From: Rhizobium giardinii bv. giardinii H152
GTDB lineage: Bacteria > Pseudomonadota > Alphaproteobacteria > Rhizobiales > Rhizobiaceae
Direction of reading: 5' to 3'
Assembly: GCF_000379605.1 (NCBI RefSeq)
Contig: NZ_KB902724.1
Span: 165,868 to 229,867 of the forward strand
Length of the DNA: 64,000 nucleotides
In this document: one piece after another, positions 17,276 to 25,615 of the stretch
Layout: each line of letters starts with the position of its first letter
Numbering within the stretch: the stretch's first letter is position 1
The notes under the pieces: model-generated
Told to the model about the DNA's origin: nothing
What the model saw: the letters and a program-made list of their open reading frames with translations, nothing else
Databases searched by the model: none
Position numbers and translations under genes: made by a program

Positions 17276-18292
17276 TTACTGCCCACGCAGGGTTTGAAGT
17301 TCCTTGAACAGGGCAGCGACGGTATCGGCACCGATTTCAGCGCTGAACTTGTCGACCACCGGCTTGACCGCATCACGCAGTTTTTGTGTCTCTTCAGCGG
17401 AGAGTTCGCTGACTTCCATCCCGGTCGCCTTGATCTGCGTGATTGCCTTCGCGTCGAGTTCGCGCGAGACCTTGCGCTGGTAGTCGCGGGCCTCTGTGGC
17501 GGCCGACTGGAAGACAGCCTTCTCCTCGTCGTTCAGACCGTCCCAGAACTTCTTGCTGATCAGGACGATCTGCGGGTTGTACTGGTGACGGGTGACCGTC
17601 ATGTACTTCTGCACTTCGTAGAACTTCGCATTGAGGATGTTGGCAGCAGGGTTTTCCTGGCCATCCACCGTGCCGGTTTCGAGCGCGGTGTAGAGCTCCG
17701 TATAGGGCAGCGGCACTGCGTTGGCGCCAAGGGTGTTGAACAGTTCGATCGGGATCGGCGACTGGATCGTGCGGATCTTTAGGCCCTTGATATCCTCAAG
17801 CTTGGTGACCGGATGGCGGTTGTTGGTGAGATTGCGGAAACCGAGCTCCCAATAGGCAAGGCCAACCAGGCCGGTGTCGGGCAGACGCTCCATCAGGCCG
17901 GTGCCGAAAGCGCCGTCCATCACCTTGTCGGCTTCCTCGCCATTGTTGAAGAGGAAGGGAAGATCGACAGCGCCGAACTCTTTTACATTGCCGGCGAGAA
18001 TGCCAGCGTTCAGCACCGTCATCTCGATCACGCCGCCCTGCAGAGCCGAGACGGTCTGCACGTCGCCGCCCAGCACACCGCCGGGGAAGAGCTTGACCTC
18101 GATCTTGCCGCCGCTCTTTGCCGAGACCAGTTCGGCAAATTTTTCCATACCGGTCACCTGCGGGTGGCCCTTGTTGTTGGCGGCTGCGAATTTGAGCTGG
18201 TGCTCGCGGATTTCCGCAAGCGCCGGACCGGCGGTCAGCAATGAGAAGGGTATGGCAAGGCCAAGGGCCAGTTTCATCAGTTTATTCAACAT
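17276..18292 (-). CDS. TRAP transporter solute-binding protein (DctP family)
   Basis: 338 residues with a clear Sec signal (basic start, hydrophobic 'LALGLAIPFSLLTAG', cleavage near ALA-EI at ~26). DctP features include 'LKIRTIQSPIPIELFNTLGA' with the Arg that binds the substrate carboxylate, and 'PLPYTELYTALETGTVDGQE'. It works with DctQ and DctM in sodium-driven uptake of carboxylates. An AGGAAG site precedes the ATG at 18292. With aroE and quiC1 in the same operon, the likely ligand is quinate, shikimate or 3-dehydroshikimate. Confidence 0.93.
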   Translation of the reverse strand: MLNKLMKLALGLAIPFSLLTAGPALAEIREHQLKFAAANNKGHPQVTGMEKFAELVSAKSGGKIEVKLFPGGVLGGDVQTVSALQGGVIEMTVLNAGILAGNVKEFGAVDLPFLFNNGEEADKVMDGAFGTGLMERLPDTGLVGLAYWELGFRNLTNNRHPVTKLEDIKGLKIRTIQSPIPIELFNTLGANAVPLPYTELYTALETGTVDGQENPAANILNAKFYEVQKYMTVTRHQYNPQIVLISKKFWDGLNDEEKAVFQSAATEARDYQRKVSRELDAKAITQIKATGMEVSELSAEETQKLRDAVKPVVDKFSAEIGADTVAALFKELQTLRGQ

Positions 18293-18347
18293 GTCTTCCT
18301 CCCGAATTTGGCCTGGTTCTCCCATCGGCCAGTTGAATTTGCAGGCA

Positions 18348-19628
18348 TTAGTGTCCGAACCAGGAGACCGGGACGGTCACCAGTTGCGGGAACAGAACGA
18401 GCAGCAGCAGCACGACGAGTTCGGCGATCAGGAAAGGCATCACGCCCTTCATCAGCTCTTCCATGGTCAGTTTGGAAACGCCGCAGATCACGTTGAGGAC
18501 AGTGCCGACCGGTGGCGTGATGAGGCCGATTGCGTTGTTGATGATGAACAGGACGCCGAAATAGACCGGATCGATGCCCGCCTGCTTGATGATCGGCATC
18601 AAGACGGGCGTCATGATCAGAATGGTCGGCGTCATGTCCATCGCGGTGCCGACGAGGACGACCAGGCCCATGATTGCAAGCAACAGCAGCGTCTGATTGT
18701 CCATCAGCGGTTCGACGAGCTTTGCCAGATCGCCCGGGACGTCCGCGACCGTGATCAGCCAGGCCGAAACGGCGGCGCAGGCGACCAGAAACATCACGAC
18801 CGAGGTAATCTTCGCTGCGGCCACAAAGACGTGGAACAGCTTGGCGGGCGGCAGTTCGCGGTAGATCACCATCGACACGAAGAGAGAGTAGACTGCTGCG
18901 ACGACGCCGGCTTCCGTCGGCGTGAAAACTCCGAACTTCAGCCCGATGATAATGATCAGCGGCAGCATCAGCGCCCAGATGCTGTCGAGGAATGCCTTCA
19001 GCCGCACCGCACCGCTTTGTTTCGCCGGCAAGGCGAACTGCTCCTTGCGGGCCACGATCATCCAGGTGGCGCAGAGTGCTGCGGCAATCATCAGCCCTGG
19101 AAAAATGCCCGCGAGGAACAGCTTCGTGATCGAAACACCGCCGACCACGCCATACAGGATGAAGCCGATGGAGGGCGGGATGATCGGGCCGATAACGGAC
19201 GCAGAAGCGAGCAGGCCGCCGGTGCGTGCCGGATCGTGGCCGGACTTCAGCATCATCGGGAACAGCAGCGCGCCGAGTGCGGCCGCGTCCGCCACCGCCG
19301 AGCCGGACAGGCTCGAAAGAATACAGGCCGCGAAGATCGCCACGAAGCCGAGACCGCCGCGGATATGGCCGACCATGGCCATGGCGAGTTCGACGATGCG
19401 GCGCGACAGACCTCCCGTGTTCATGACTTCACCGGCCAGAAGGAAGAACGGCACTGCCATCAGCGGAAAGCTGTCTGCGCCGTTCAAGACGTTCTGCGCG
19501 ACGATCTGTGCGTCGAACAGGCCGAGATACATCATCAAGGCAACGCCGCTGATGATCAGTGCGAACGCAATCGGCACGCCGAGCGCCATGGGGCCAAGCA
19601 GGGCTCCGAGGAAAATCGTGACTGTCAT
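18348..19628 (-). CDS. TRAP transporter large permease (DctM family)
   Basis: 426 residues, 12 or more hydrophobic segments, with DctM signatures: 'PLMAVPFFLLAGEVMNTGG', 'SGSAVADAAALG' and 'NNAIGLITPPVGTVLNV'. It forms the cation-coupled transport channel in the inner membrane. It is separated from dctQ by 10 bases and from dctP by 55, in the order dctQ-dctM-dctP. Confidence 0.95.
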   Translation of the reverse strand: MTVTIFLGALLGPMALGVPIAFALIISGVALMMYLGLFDAQIVAQNVLNGADSFPLMAVPFFLLAGEVMNTGGLSRRIVELAMAMVGHIRGGLGFVAIFAACILSSLSGSAVADAAALGALLFPMMLKSGHDPARTGGLLASASVIGPIIPPSIGFILYGVVGGVSITKLFLAGIFPGLMIAAALCATWMIVARKEQFALPAKQSGAVRLKAFLDSIWALMLPLIIIIGLKFGVFTPTEAGVVAAVYSLFVSMVIYRELPPAKLFHVFVAAAKITSVVMFLVACAAVSAWLITVADVPGDLAKLVEPLMDNQTLLLLAIMGLVVLVGTAMDMTPTILIMTPVLMPIIKQAGIDPVYFGVLFIINNAIGLITPPVGTVLNVICGVSKLTMEELMKGVMPFLIAELVVLLLLVLFPQLVTVPVSWFGH

Positions 19629-19638
19629 GGCGCGCTCC

Positions 19639-20202
19639 TCAGTGTTTCACAACGGGCTGGACCAGCGCCGCAGCAGCATGGTCGTCGAGAGCGAGCTGGT
19701 CTTCGCTGTCGCGCACCAACTCGGCGGTCTTTACGTCGATCCGGCCGGTTGCGACTGCAAAGGCGTCCCAAAGGATAATCAGGAACGCGGGAATGCCGAA
19801 AGCGAGCCCGGCACCGTAGAAGACGCCCATCGAGATACCGGTGGCGGGTGCTGCGACATGCAGGTTGATCACTGCCTGTGCCCAGCTTCCACTGATCATC
19901 AGCCACGTTGCCCACAGCATCAACGCGTGGCCAGCCAGGACCGCGGCTTTCGCGCCAAGGGGAGGCAGCCGCCGAAGCAGGGAGTCGACGCCGAGATGGG
20001 CATGCTCCCGCATGGCGACGACGGCGCCAAGGAAGGTCAGCCAGACAAAGAAGATACGCGAAAGTTCTTCGGAATAGGTGATGCCGGTGTTTAGGGCATA
20101 GCGCAGGACGACATTGCCGAAAACCAGCACGACCATGCCGGCAAGCAGCAGCGCCATCGCGGCCTTCACCGCCAGAAAACAGAATTCGATTATCCGGACC
20201 AT
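19639..20202 (-). CDS. TRAP transporter small permease (DctQ family)
   Basis: 187 residues with four membrane helices. 'NVVLRYALNTGITYSEELSR' followed by a hydrophobic helix is the DctQ signature. It bridges the binding protein and DctM. It is the first gene of the operon, reading left from the regulatory region that faces the TetR gene, so its promoter lies at 20203-20350. Confidence 0.93.
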   Translation of the reverse strand: MVRIIEFCFLAVKAAMALLLAGMVVLVFGNVVLRYALNTGITYSEELSRIFFVWLTFLGAVVAMREHAHLGVDSLLRRLPPLGAKAAVLAGHALMLWATWLMISGSWAQAVINLHVAAPATGISMGVFYGAGLAFGIPAFLIILWDAFAVATGRIDVKTAELVRDSEDQLALDDHAAAALVQPVVKH

Positions 20203-20325
20203 TCGCTCCTCCCAAGCGGTTACCGTCTCGCGGTCTTCAAGGTCCTCATCGGTCAGGACAGGCTTATAGCAAGGCGGATCCGACGATCACTCCTCCAAGC
20301 TTTCGCCGTCTGTCTTTAAAATGTA

Positions 20326-20337
20326 CGAACTAGTTCG
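20326..20337. promoter_or_regulatory. Perfect 12-bp palindrome, candidate TetR operator
   Basis: CGAACTAGTTCG is an exact palindrome in the divergent region, 124 bases before the dctQ start and ~145 before the TetR start. The flanks (TGTA, GATG) extend it weakly. Size and form suit a TetR dimer. Repression of the TRAP-aroE-quiC1 operon until the substrate arrives is the simplest reading. Confidence 0.65.
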
Positions 20338-20482
20338 GATGTCAAGTGCGATCTCTTGAAAGACATCGCCAAGCTCAATAAGACTGTGGGCAGTACGCGG
20401 GAATGGAGCCCTCGTGCGACGCGTCGGGTTTTTATCTTTCGCGTTGAAAATCAGGACTGTGGCGGGGGAGAAACAGCTAGGA

Positions 20483-21118
20483 ATGGCGGCGCGAGAAAAC
20501 GGACGCAAAAACGATCCACAGCGAACGAAGGAAGATATCCTGATTGTCGCCACCGAGGAGTTCGCCACCCATGGTCTCGCCGGTGCACGCGTAGATGCGA
20601 TTGCCGAGAAGACCCGAACGTCCAAACGGATGATCTACTATTATTTCGACAGCAAGGAGGGGCTCTATCTTGCTGTTCTCGAGCGCTCGTACCGGAAAAT
20701 CCGCACGCTCGAAGAGGACCTGAAACTATCGAGCCTCGCGCCGGAGGAGGCTCTGAGAACGCTGATATCCTCCACGTTCGATCATGATGAGACCAATCCC
20801 GATTTCGTGCGACTTGTCAGTATTGAAAATATCCATCACGCCGCGCATATGCTGCGTTCCGAAGCCATCCGCGAACTCAACGTTTCGGTGATTGAGACGA
20901 TTGCGGCAATTCTTGATCGCGGCGTTGCGCAGGGCGTGTTCCGCCGCAACGCGGACCCGATCGACATCCACATGCTGATCAGCGCCTTCTGCTTCTTCCG
21001 GGTGTCGAACCGCTACACCTTCGGAACGATCTTCCGTCGCGATCTGTCGGAGCCCGCAACGGCGCAGCGGCACAAGACGCTGATCGCCGACGCCGTCATA
21101 AGCTATTTGAAGACCTGA
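20483..21118 (+). CDS. TetR-family regulator, divergent from the quinate/shikimate operon
   Basis: 211 residues from the ATG at 20483. The N-terminal helix-turn-helix ('KEDILIVATEEFATHGLAGA' then 'IAEKTRTSKRMIYYYFDSKE') is typical TetR, at ~16-62. The C-terminal ligand domain contains 'LVSIENIHHAAHM' and 'ISAFCFFRVSNRYTFGTIF', as in TetR regulators that control aromatic and carboxylate catabolism. Its place next to the palindrome at 20326 makes it the probable local repressor. The inducer is not visible in the sequence. Confidence 0.88.
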   Translation: MAARENGRKNDPQRTKEDILIVATEEFATHGLAGARVDAIAEKTRTSKRMIYYYFDSKEGLYLAVLERSYRKIRTLEEDLKLSSLAPEEALRTLISSTFDHDETNPDFVRLVSIENIHHAAHMLRSEAIRELNVSVIETIAAILDRGVAQGVFRRNADPIDIHMLISAFCFFRVSNRYTFGTIFRRDLSEPATAQRHKTLIADAVISYLKT

Positions 21119-21127
21119 GTTGAGACA

Positions 21128-22342
21128 CTATGCGGGAACGCCACGTAACCGGCGGCCCAGAAGCGCCAGCCCGATCAGCGCAAAAAGAGCAAAAGCGGCG
21201 CCAACCAGGAATGTACCCTGCGACCCCACCATATCCCACAGCACACCGGCAATGACGCTGGCAAGCAGCAGAGCCAGCCCGGTAACGAGGTTGAATATGC
21301 CGTAGCCGGTCCCGCGAAGCTCGGCCGGCGCGGCGTCGGCAATCAAAGTTGCGAACAGTCCCTGCGTGAACCCCATGTGCAGCCCCCACAACACGACGCC
21401 GGCGATCAGGCCGGGGATGCCGGGCACGAACGCGAGCAGCACGTCCGCCGCGATAAGCAGGAGAAGGCCGATTGCCAGCATCGCCACCCGGTTTACGCGG
21501 TCCGACAAGGCTCCGGCGGGATAGGCCGACAGGGCATAGGCAATGTTCATCACGACAAGGACTGCCGGAATGAGCATCAATTGCAGACCGTCGGACTGAG
21601 CCCGCAGCAGCAGGAACGCCTCGCTGAAACGGGCAAGGGTAAACACGGTGGCGACGACGACGACCCACCAAAAGGTCGGCCCGAGGCGGACAAGTTCGTC
21701 GCGATGCAACGGCATGCTGACGCGGCGCAATCCTTCAGGCCGCTTCGGCTCCTTCACCGCGACGGCCAAGAGCGCAACGGCCAGAAACGCCGGAATGACA
21801 GCGACCCAGAACACCGCCTGGAAGTGATCCGCCGTCAGCCACATCAGGCCGATGGCGAGAAGCGGCCCGAGAAAGGCGCCGATCGTGTCGAGCGATTGGC
21901 GCAGGCCGAAACTGGCGCCACGCAGATGGGGTGGAGCGATGTCGGCCACAAGTGCATCGCGCGGCGCGCCGCGAATGCCCTTGCCTACCCGGTCGATAAA
22001 ACGCGCAGCAACCAGCCAACCCACCGTTGGTGCGAGCGGAAAGATCGGTTTGGTGACGGCGGCAAGGCCATAGCCGAGGACGGCGAGGAGCTTGCGCTTG
22101 CCGAGCCAATCGCTGAGCGCTCCGGAAAACACCTTGGTGATCGAAGCGGTCGCTTCCGCGATGCCTTCGATAATGCCCACGGTAAGCGCCGACGTTCCGA
22201 GCACTGAGATCATATAGACCGGAAGCAGGGCATGGATCATCTCTGAGGAAATATCCATCAGCATCGACACGAAGCCGAGCACCCAGATTCCCGCCGGGAT
22301 CGACCTTCGGCCGTCGCCCGGTTCCAAGATGTTGCTTGTCAC
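21128..22342 (-). CDS. Major facilitator superfamily transporter
   Basis: 404 residues from a GTG at 22342 that has GGAGG eight bases upstream; an ATG at 22369 is possible but lacks a site. There are twelve hydrophobic segments. The cytoplasmic loop 'GALSDWLGKRKLLAVLGY' is the MFS A-type motif, and 'RFIDRVGKGIRGAPRDALVA' recalls transporters annotated as multidrug or arsenic/antibiotic efflux. The C-half repeats 'GALSDRVNRVAM'. It is convergent with the TetR gene, separated by only 9 bases. Substrate unknown. Confidence 0.85.
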   Translation of the reverse strand: MTSNILEPGDGRRSIPAGIWVLGFVSMLMDISSEMIHALLPVYMISVLGTSALTVGIIEGIAEATASITKVFSGALSDWLGKRKLLAVLGYGLAAVTKPIFPLAPTVGWLVAARFIDRVGKGIRGAPRDALVADIAPPHLRGASFGLRQSLDTIGAFLGPLLAIGLMWLTADHFQAVFWVAVIPAFLAVALLAVAVKEPKRPEGLRRVSMPLHRDELVRLGPTFWWVVVVATVFTLARFSEAFLLLRAQSDGLQLMLIPAVLVVMNIAYALSAYPAGALSDRVNRVAMLAIGLLLLIAADVLLAFVPGIPGLIAGVVLWGLHMGFTQGLFATLIADAAPAELRGTGYGIFNLVTGLALLLASVIAGVLWDMVGSQGTFLVGAAFALFALIGLALLGRRLRGVPA

Positions 22343-22651
22343 TCGGTTGCCTCCGCTTTTCCCCGTCATCTGTTGTCATCTTGAGCATCGAAGACCCGAC
22401 GGGGGGTAGCCGTCGAGCAGTTTCTCGCAGCCTTGTAGCCGGGCTGCCGCTTCCTCACCAGAGTTCTCGGTAGAAGTTGGACTTGCGGATCTTCTGCGGC
22501 CAGCTTGAAGTTTTCGCAAGGTGATAGAACAGCGTTAACATTTCAACCGCACCGAATGGCCACCAGAGTTGTGTTGACGCGTGAACGCTCCTGGTTAGGA
22601 GGCGGCGCGCCACCGGGCGCAATGGACCGCCGCCTTGCTGAAGGTCGAAAT
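22343..22651. other. Region between the MFS gene and dmeR
   Basis: About 310 bases holding the divergent promoters of the MFS gene and dmeRF. I see no gene in it. The sites for dmeRF are at its right edge (22652-22673). Confidence 0.4.
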
Positions 22652-22673
22652 ATACTATATAGGAGTATAGTAT
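22652..22673. promoter_or_regulatory. Candidate DmeR operator overlapping ribosome site and start codon
   Basis: ATACTATA and TATAGTAT are perfect inverted repeats around TAGGAG. The spacer includes the ribosome-binding AGGAG, and the right arm contains the first two bases of the dmeR ATG (22672). CsoR/RcnR-family repressors bind AT-rich inverted repeats around a G-tract, so this is the likely DmeR site. Its position would also block translation initiation if the repeat folds in RNA. Confidence 0.7.
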
Positions 22674-22947
22674 GTCTCACACGAAAACCAACAAGGGTCA
22701 CCTCATCGCCAGGGTCCGGCGCATCGCCGGACAGGTTGCGGCGCTCGAGCGGGCGCTTGAGACGGAGACCGGATGCGCGGTTGTTCTCCAGCAGGTCGCC
22801 GCCGCCCGCGGTGCGATCAACGGATTGATGGACGAAATTATCGAGGATCATTTGCGTGAACATGTGGCCCATCCCGATCTCGACGGGGCGGCGCGCGCGA
22901 AAGGAGCGGACGAACTCGCTGCTGTGATCCGTCGCTACGCCAGATAG
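22672..22947 (+). CDS. dmeR: Ni/Co-responsive repressor, RcnR/CsoR family
   Basis: 91 residues, all-helical. The metal ligands known for RcnR (His3, Cys35, His60, His64) are all at the same positions here: MSH at the start, 'ETGCAVVLQQ', and 'EDHLREHV'. This predicts six-coordinate Ni(II)/Co(II) sensing rather than copper or formaldehyde. It is 13 bases upstream of a cation-diffusion efflux gene, as in the dmeRF operon of Rhizobium leguminosarum. Metal binding would release the operator at 22652-22673. Confidence 0.9.
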   Translation: MSHTKTNKGHLIARVRRIAGQVAALERALETETGCAVVLQQVAAARGAINGLMDEIIEDHLREHVAHPDLDGAARAKGADELAAVIRRYAR

Positions 22948-22960
22948 GGAATGCCACGCT

Positions 22961-23896
22961 ATGACCGGACTCGGTGACATCGGCCCTCTTACCCATGAGC
23001 ATAGCTATCTCGGCGATTCTCATGACACAAATGCCAGGCGAACCCTTTGGGTCGTGGTGCTCGCGTCGGTCATGATGGTCGGCGAGATCATTGCAGGCTC
23101 GATGTTCAATTCCATGGCGCTCCTGGCGGATGGTTTTCATATGTCGACGCATGCGGGGGCTCTCGCAATCGCGGCATGGGCTTATGCCTTTGCCAGACGG
23201 CACGCTCGCGACAGGCGGTTCAGCTTCGGAACGGGCAAGGTGGGTGACCTGGCAGGCTTTGCTTCCGCTTTGATCCTGGGGATTATTGCGCTCGGCATTG
23301 CCGTCGAATCCGTGGTTCGGCTCATGGAACCGCGCCCGGTTGCCTTCACCGAGGCAACCTTGGTTGCGGTTATCGGCTTGCTGGTCAATATCGCCAGCGC
23401 ACTGCTGCTGAGCGGTGGCCACAAGCATAGCCATCAGCATACCGGTCAGGATCATCATCATGGCCACGACCACAGCCACGGCGCCCATCATCATGATAAC
23501 AACATGCGCGCGGCGTTTGTGCATGTCATCGCCGACGCCTTGACCTCGGTCCTGGCAATTGCCGCGTTGCTCAGCGGGCGCTATCTGGGCTGGGTGTGGT
23601 TGGATCCGGTGATGGGTATCGTCGGAGCCATCGTCATCGCCACCTGGTCGTGGTCGCTGGTCCGGCAAACGGCGGCGGTTTTACTGGATACGGCTGACAT
23701 ACATCTTGAAGCCGAAGTGCGCGCGCATGTCGAAGGCAAGGGTGACGCCCGGATTACCGATCTGCATATCTGGCGCGTAGGCCCCGGAGCGCACGCAGCC
23801 ATTGTCAGCGTCACGGGCGCGGTTAATGGCGAGACCATGCGTGCGCGTCTGGCGGCGGTGCACCAGCTGGCCCATCTCACGGTTGAAACGCGATAG
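22961..23896 (+). CDS. dmeF: Cation diffusion facilitator DmeF, Ni/Co efflux
   Basis: 311 residues, six membrane helices. The metal-transport site residues are in 'LLADGFHMSTHAGAL' (H-x-x-x-D type pair) and 'FVHVIADALTSVL'. Between helices IV and V lies a loop rich in His (residues ~150-180, including 'HHHGHDHSHGAHHHD'). A short cytoplasmic C-terminal domain carries 'ITDLHIWRVGPG'. DmeF proteins export Co and Ni using the proton gradient. It is co-transcribed with dmeR. Confidence 0.92.
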   Translation: MTGLGDIGPLTHEHSYLGDSHDTNARRTLWVVVLASVMMVGEIIAGSMFNSMALLADGFHMSTHAGALAIAAWAYAFARRHARDRRFSFGTGKVGDLAGFASALILGIIALGIAVESVVRLMEPRPVAFTEATLVAVIGLLVNIASALLLSGGHKHSHQHTGQDHHHGHDHSHGAHHHDNNMRAAFVHVIADALTSVLAIAALLSGRYLGWVWLDPVMGIVGAIVIATWSWSLVRQTAAVLLDTADIHLEAEVRAHVEGKGDARITDLHIWRVGPGAHAAIVSVTGAVNGETMRARLAAVHQLAHLTVETR

Positions 23897-23915
23897 CCGG
23901 CTCCGATCTCCGGCT
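23895..23915 (+). terminator. Hairpin after dmeF
   Basis: AGCCGG and CCGGCT form a 6-bp stem with a 9-base loop, starting on the dmeF stop codon. No T-run follows, so this is a weak terminator candidate. Confidence 0.35.
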
Positions 23916-24007
23916 GACAATCAACAATCGGCGTATGGACGATTGAACGCGGTCTTCGTGTCCTTTAGTCATGAGACCGACGAAGCACCGGTTTTGCGGG
24001 GATTTGC

Positions 24008-24607
24008 GTGAAGATAGACGTCCGACTTTGCCTGCTCGCAGCCTGCCTCGCATTCCCGCCGATGGACACGCGTGCGGAGTGGCAGGCAGTCGAAAAAGTC
24101 CAGCCCTATGCCATCGCCGGCAGGAGCGGTGCCGAGCTCTATGCCTCGATTGGCGAGAGAGGGCCGAAGGCCGGCGGTTTGGGACGCGCCATCGCACACA
24201 CCAATTTCAAGTTGACCTGGACCAGGAAATACGAAGTTCAGGGTGACGCCTGCGTGCTCGTTTCGGCACGACCGAAGCTCATCATCACCTATACTTTGCC
24301 AAAGCCATCCGAGCCATTAGCGGTCGACACGAAGAAGAATTGGGAAGCATTCAGTGCCGGGGTCCACAAACATGAGCTGGTGCATGGCGATCACATAAAA
24401 GACATGGTGAAAAAGATCGAAGCCGCAACCGTCGGACTCACCGTTCCCGCCGATCCCGATTGCAAGAAGATCAAGACCGAAATGACCACACGCCTTGGCG
24501 CGCTCTCCCGGGCGCAGCGACAGCAAAGCCGGGATTTCGACCGTATGGACCTCAGTGATGGCGGTAATATTCACCAACTGATACTGGCGCTCGTGAACGG
24601 CCACTAG
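24008..24607 (+). CDS. Secreted DUF922 protein with HExxH motif (putative Zn protease)
   Basis: 199 residues. The first ~23 form a signal peptide ('LCLLAACLAFPPMDTRA'). The mature part contains 'HTNFKLTWTRKY', and near residue 121 'HKHELVHGDHI', with an HELVH zincin-type motif. This is the pattern of DUF922, predicted Zn-dependent proteases of proteobacteria. The later 'MTTRLGALSRAQRQQSRDFDR' is also usual for the family. Activity is inferred from the motif only. The gene stands alone after dmeRF. Confidence 0.75.
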   Translation: MKIDVRLCLLAACLAFPPMDTRAEWQAVEKVQPYAIAGRSGAELYASIGERGPKAGGLGRAIAHTNFKLTWTRKYEVQGDACVLVSARPKLIITYTLPKPSEPLAVDTKKNWEAFSAGVHKHELVHGDHIKDMVKKIEAATVGLTVPADPDCKKIKTEMTTRLGALSRAQRQQSRDFDRMDLSDGGNIHQLILALVNGH

Positions 24608-24800
24608 AGAGCACGATCGCAGGAAATTTTTCGAAAGTCCGTGGCGTACGGCTCCACCGCAGCATGCCACCGGTCCCACGGTGCAGCCCACAGTTCTCGT
24701 AATAGGCATCGTCCTGCGTCGGCGGCCATCTCGACGGCGCCAGGGGTGTCGAAGGTTCGGGCCTCCAGCGAGCGGCGAATCTTGCGACGGCCAAAGTCTG
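24606..24800 (-). pseudogene. Possible gene remnant without start codon
   Basis: The minus strand here has a stop-free frame with protein-like composition ('ARTFDTPGAVEMAADAGRC', 'LLRELWAAPWDRWHAAVEPY') that ends at a stop near the DUF922 gene. There is no start codon or ribosome site, and the frame breaks to the right. I do not recognise the family. It may be the tail of a decayed gene, or chance. Confidence 0.25.
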
Positions 24801-25615
24801 CAGATCCGCAAAGTGGTATTCTAAATCACTTTTGCATTAAAAGCCTGTAAGTCTTTAAGACAAATCAACGATCAACTTCGAACGTCAAGCGCTGCAACAT
24901 GGAAATCCTTGTCGACCCGTTCGCTTGATCGAGCTTTGCCAAACAAAATTCCTGCCTCATGCCTTGCTTGAAGACAGCCTTTCACCCCTTTGAGTGAATT
25001 GTCGTCGCCCGTATGAATATCTCTTCTCCTCCCGCCGACGGTGACCGCAGCGCGCCCCGCAGATCAGCTCACGTTTAGAAGGTCGGTGCCGCGACATACG
25101 CTTTTGCCCGGGGTGTTCTCATTTCGCACGGCGGGTTCGGCGTTCGAGTCCGTAACCCCCGGAGCAGAGCATGAGTACAGGGCAATGAGCTGGAAGAAGT
25201 AAGGCGCTGGTATCGGCGGGAGGAGGTACGTCTGTACGCTATGAACCGGGTCGACGACTCTCGACGAGATGCAGGAGAAGGTCATGACGCTGGCGCGTCA
25301 GGGCGGAGTTGCTCCCGACTGGATTGTCGCGGATACGAGGAGCAGTGATGTCGCCGCCACGGACACTGTACCGACAATGCTGGCGGCAAGGACGAATGGT
25401 CTTGAACCTGAAAAGGGAAAATTCGTAGATGGCAGCCTCCCGCGTGGAGGCCTTTTTGTTGACGGCGCTACTCGGAGACAGCGGTCCTCTGCAGATTGCG
25501 CATCGGAAAATGCAAAAGAACTTGCTGCTACGCGCATGCCGTCAAAAATGGTAATTTCACGCAAAGGGGCGGTTTTGTCGAGGGGACGTGCGCGCCCTCA
25601 GCAAGGGGGTGCGTC
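24801..25615. other. Long non-coding stretch before the broken aminotransferase
   Basis: About 800 bases with no gene I can support. The left part (24820-25030) is AT-richer and resembles a promoter region. An imperfect hairpin near 25128-25168 (GGGTT...AACCC with an inner stem) resembles a tRNA T-arm region, but no tRNA fold could be built. A good terminator lies at 25435-25458. This looks like decayed DNA or the site of an unrecognised small RNA. Confidence 0.4.
25435..25458 (+). terminator. Rho-independent terminator, gene upstream unknown
   Basis: GCCTCC-CGCGT-GGAGGC is a 6-bp GC stem with a 5-base loop followed by CTTTTTG. It is the best intrinsic terminator in this part of the window, yet no protein gene ends before it. 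It may close an unannotated small RNA or be left from a lost gene. Confidence 0.6.

Noticed and set aside
17874-19778. 634-residue open frame on the plus strand, opposite dctP and dctM
   Set aside because: It is rich in His, Asp, Gln and Arg with no domain pattern, and the opposite strand holds clear TRAP genes with ribosome sites. It is a shadow frame caused by GC-rich codon use.
25080-25170. tRNA-like segment with GTTCGAGTCC
   Set aside because: The T-arm stem does not pair and acceptor, D and anticodon arms could not be placed.
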